In this document: piece after piece, positions 62,803 to 64,000 of the stretch | Numbering within the stretch: position 1 is the first letter of the stretch | Layout of the letters: every line of letters starts with the position of its first letter | Source: CAZJBS01 sp964544475 | Lineage (GTDB): Bacteria > CLD3 > SB21 | Direction: 5' to 3' | Length of the DNA stretch: 64,000 nucleotides | Assembly (NCBI GenBank): GCA_964544475.1 | Contig: CAZJBS010000001.1 | Location: 1 to 64,000 of the forward strand | Made by a program: the position numbers and the translations under genes | The notes under the pieces: model-generated | The model's input: only the letters and a program-made list of their open reading frames with translations | Told to the model about the DNA's origin: nothing | Database searches by the model: none

Positions 62803-64000
62803 ATGAAAAAGGAAATCATTATCAATTCGACGGTCGCGGAAGCCCGTATTGCGATTGTTGAAGACGAGCGTCTGGTCGAAATTTTCGTGGAGCGCCCTGA
62901 AAAAGAGCGCATGGTCGGGGATATCTACAAGGGGCGCGTCGCCAAGGTGCTGCCCGGCATGAAGGCTTCCTTTATTGACATCGGCATGAAACAGGACGCC
63001 TTTCTGCATTTTTCCGATATTGGCGACAACACGCACGAATATGCGGCCATCGTCGATGCCGATGATGCGGACGACGTCGATGATGACAATTCGAAGGAAT
63101 TGGAACCTGTCAAGGTCATGCACAAGCACGATATCGGGGGCCGTTTCCTGCGGCACGGCCAGGAAATCCTTGTGCAGATTATCAAAGAGCCGATCTACAA
63201 CAAAGGCGCCCGGGTGACGTCACAAATCTCCATTCCAGGGCGATTCACCGTGCTGATTCCCAACGATCCCAACGACGGCATCGGCATTTCCCGCAAGATC
63301 ACTCAGATCCAGGAGCGTCGTCGCCTGAAACGCCTGGCCCGCGAAGTCAAACCCTCCGGCTTCGGACTGATCGTGAGGACCAATTCAGAAAACAAAGACG
63401 AAGATGTTCTGCGCAACGACATCCGGAATTCGCTGAACACATGGTATGAACTTGACCGCCGCGCGAAGACGCTGCCGGCCCCCAGCCTGGTGTACAAGGA
63501 CATGGAGATGGTCTCGAGCGTCATACGCGACCTTTTTTCCAATGACGTGCAACGCGTACTGATCGACGACAAAAACCTTCACCGTTCGATATCCAACTAC
63601 ATCTCCACGACATCGCCCCAGCTTTTGTCTCGCATCGAATTGCACAAGGATCGTCGCCCGATTTTCGATCTCTACAATATCGAGCAGGATATCCAGCAAA
63701 GCACAGAAAAGAAGGTGATGTTGCGCAATGGCGGCTACATCATCATCGAACACACCGAGGCTCTTATTTCCGTCGATGTGAACAGCGGGCGATTTATCGG
63801 CCGAGGGAGTTATGAGGAGAATGCGCTCTCGGTGAACATGGTGGCGGCGCGGGAAATTGCGCGGCAACTCCGGTTGCGGGACATCGGAGGTCTCATCGTC
63901 ATCGATTTCATCGATTTGCGCGATGATCGCAACAAACGGAAGTTGTACGAAGAGATGAAACGCGAGCTTCGAAAAGACCGCGCCAAGTTCAGCATCCTGC
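62803..64000 (+). CDS. Ribonuclease E/G, cut by the window end
   Basis: From ATG 62803 the frame is open to the window end (399 residues seen), so the gene is incomplete here. It has an N-terminal S1 domain (YKGRVAKVLPGMKASFIDIG, LVQIIKEPIYNKGARVT), with an acidic stretch (DADDADDVDDD) inserted in the S1 loop. The catalytic core follows, with VDVNSGRF (first Mg-binding Asp) and GGLIVIDFIDL (second). It processes rRNA and decays mRNA. Whether it is the short RNase G form or a longer RNase E cannot be decided without the C-terminus. Confidence 0.93.
   Translation, partial: MKKEIIINSTVAEARIAIVEDERLVEIFVERPEKERMVGDIYKGRVAKVLPGMKASFIDIGMKQDAFLHFSDIGDNTHEYAAIVDADDADDVDDDNSKELEPVKVMHKHDIGGRFLRHGQEILVQIIKEPIYNKGARVTSQISIPGRFTVLIPNDPNDGIGISRKITQIQERRRLKRLAREVKPSGFGLIVRTNSENKDEDVLRNDIRNSLNTWYELDRRAKTLPAPSLVYKDMEMVSSVIRDLFSNDVQRVLIDDKNLHRSISNYISTTSPQLLSRIELHKDRRPIFDLYNIEQDIQQSTEKKVMLRNGGYIIIEHTEALISVDVNSGRFIGRGSYEENALSVNMVAAREIARQLRLRDIGGLIVIDFIDLRDDRNKRKLYEEMKRELRKDRAKFSIL

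Overview
This 64 kb window is a bacterial chromosome segment at roughly 55-58% GC by eye. Two secreted proteins end in a Por-type (type IX secretion) sorting domain with the 'NFPNPFNPST' style motif. Together with TonB-dependent uptake, a 7TM-AraC regulator and promoters of the form TTGNNN-17 bp-TATATT, this points to the FCB superphylum (Ignavibacteria / Calditrichota / KSB1-like). I cannot place it more precisely from sequence alone. The outstanding content is respiratory nitrogen metabolism: a nitrate reductase operon at 2.9-15.6 kb and a clade II-type nitrous oxide reductase operon at 38.9-55.4 kb. No nitrite or NO reductase gene is present in the window.

Layout. 0-2.7 kb is an accessory edge with a possible PD-(D/E)xK protein whose frame runs off the left edge, a HEPN-motif protein, an orphan HicB-like antitoxin and a tiny ORF with a perfect Shine-Dalgarno. 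2.9-15.6 kb holds diheme cytochrome c - narG - narH - narJ - narI - small membrane protein - narK with an extra domain - TDT channel/transporter - hemerythrin - moaA. 15.6-22.5 kb is a repeat-rich accessory stretch: a 7TM-AraC regulator flanked by palindromes, a secreted propeller protein, tandem outer-membrane paralogues with a gene relic, an NAD(P)-binding protein, a DUF1801 protein, and a GIY-YIG nuclease bracketed by hairpin repeats. 22.5-30 kb has an outer-membrane protein, a large hybrid kinase, a TPR protein and a ComEC-like hydrolase. 30-34 kb is a xanthine-dehydrogenase operon on the minus strand. 34.1-38.8 kb has glgC diverging from a gamma-carbonic-anhydrase / receiver / metallo-hydrolase / unknown-protein operon closed by a strong terminator. 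55.5-64 kb is housekeeping: a secreted protein, ruvC and partners, an FAD oxidoreductase, nrnA, pepA, and an RNase E/G gene cut by the window end.

How it fits together. An Rrf2-family repressor with three Cys and a His placed as in IscR sits first in the nos operon, directly before a RIC/ScdA iron-sulfur repair protein. A nearly perfect inverted repeat (TTTCAGAC-N6-GTCTGAAA) lies at the same place, just after the -10 box, in both its own promoter and the nar promoter. The simplest reading is that one Fe-S, probably NO-responsive, repressor controls nitrate reduction and N2O reduction together. The nos operon carries what looks like a complete copper route: a TonB receptor with the four copper ligands of OprC/NosA, a His/Met-rich lipoprotein, a Cys-rich exported protein, NosL and NosDFY. 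Embedded in it, and translationally coupled to nosD, is a tryptophanase-family PLP lyase. Because such enzymes also release sulfide from cysteine, it may supply the sulfur of the NosZ CuZ cluster; that is a hypothesis, not something the sequence proves.

A second theme is hairpin repeats. One family has a constant 12-nt core (GAGCGRAGTCGA) with different but self-complementary stems, and two of its loci bracket the GIY-YIG gene, whose last codons are made of the repeat. A second palindrome family brackets the AraC-type regulator.
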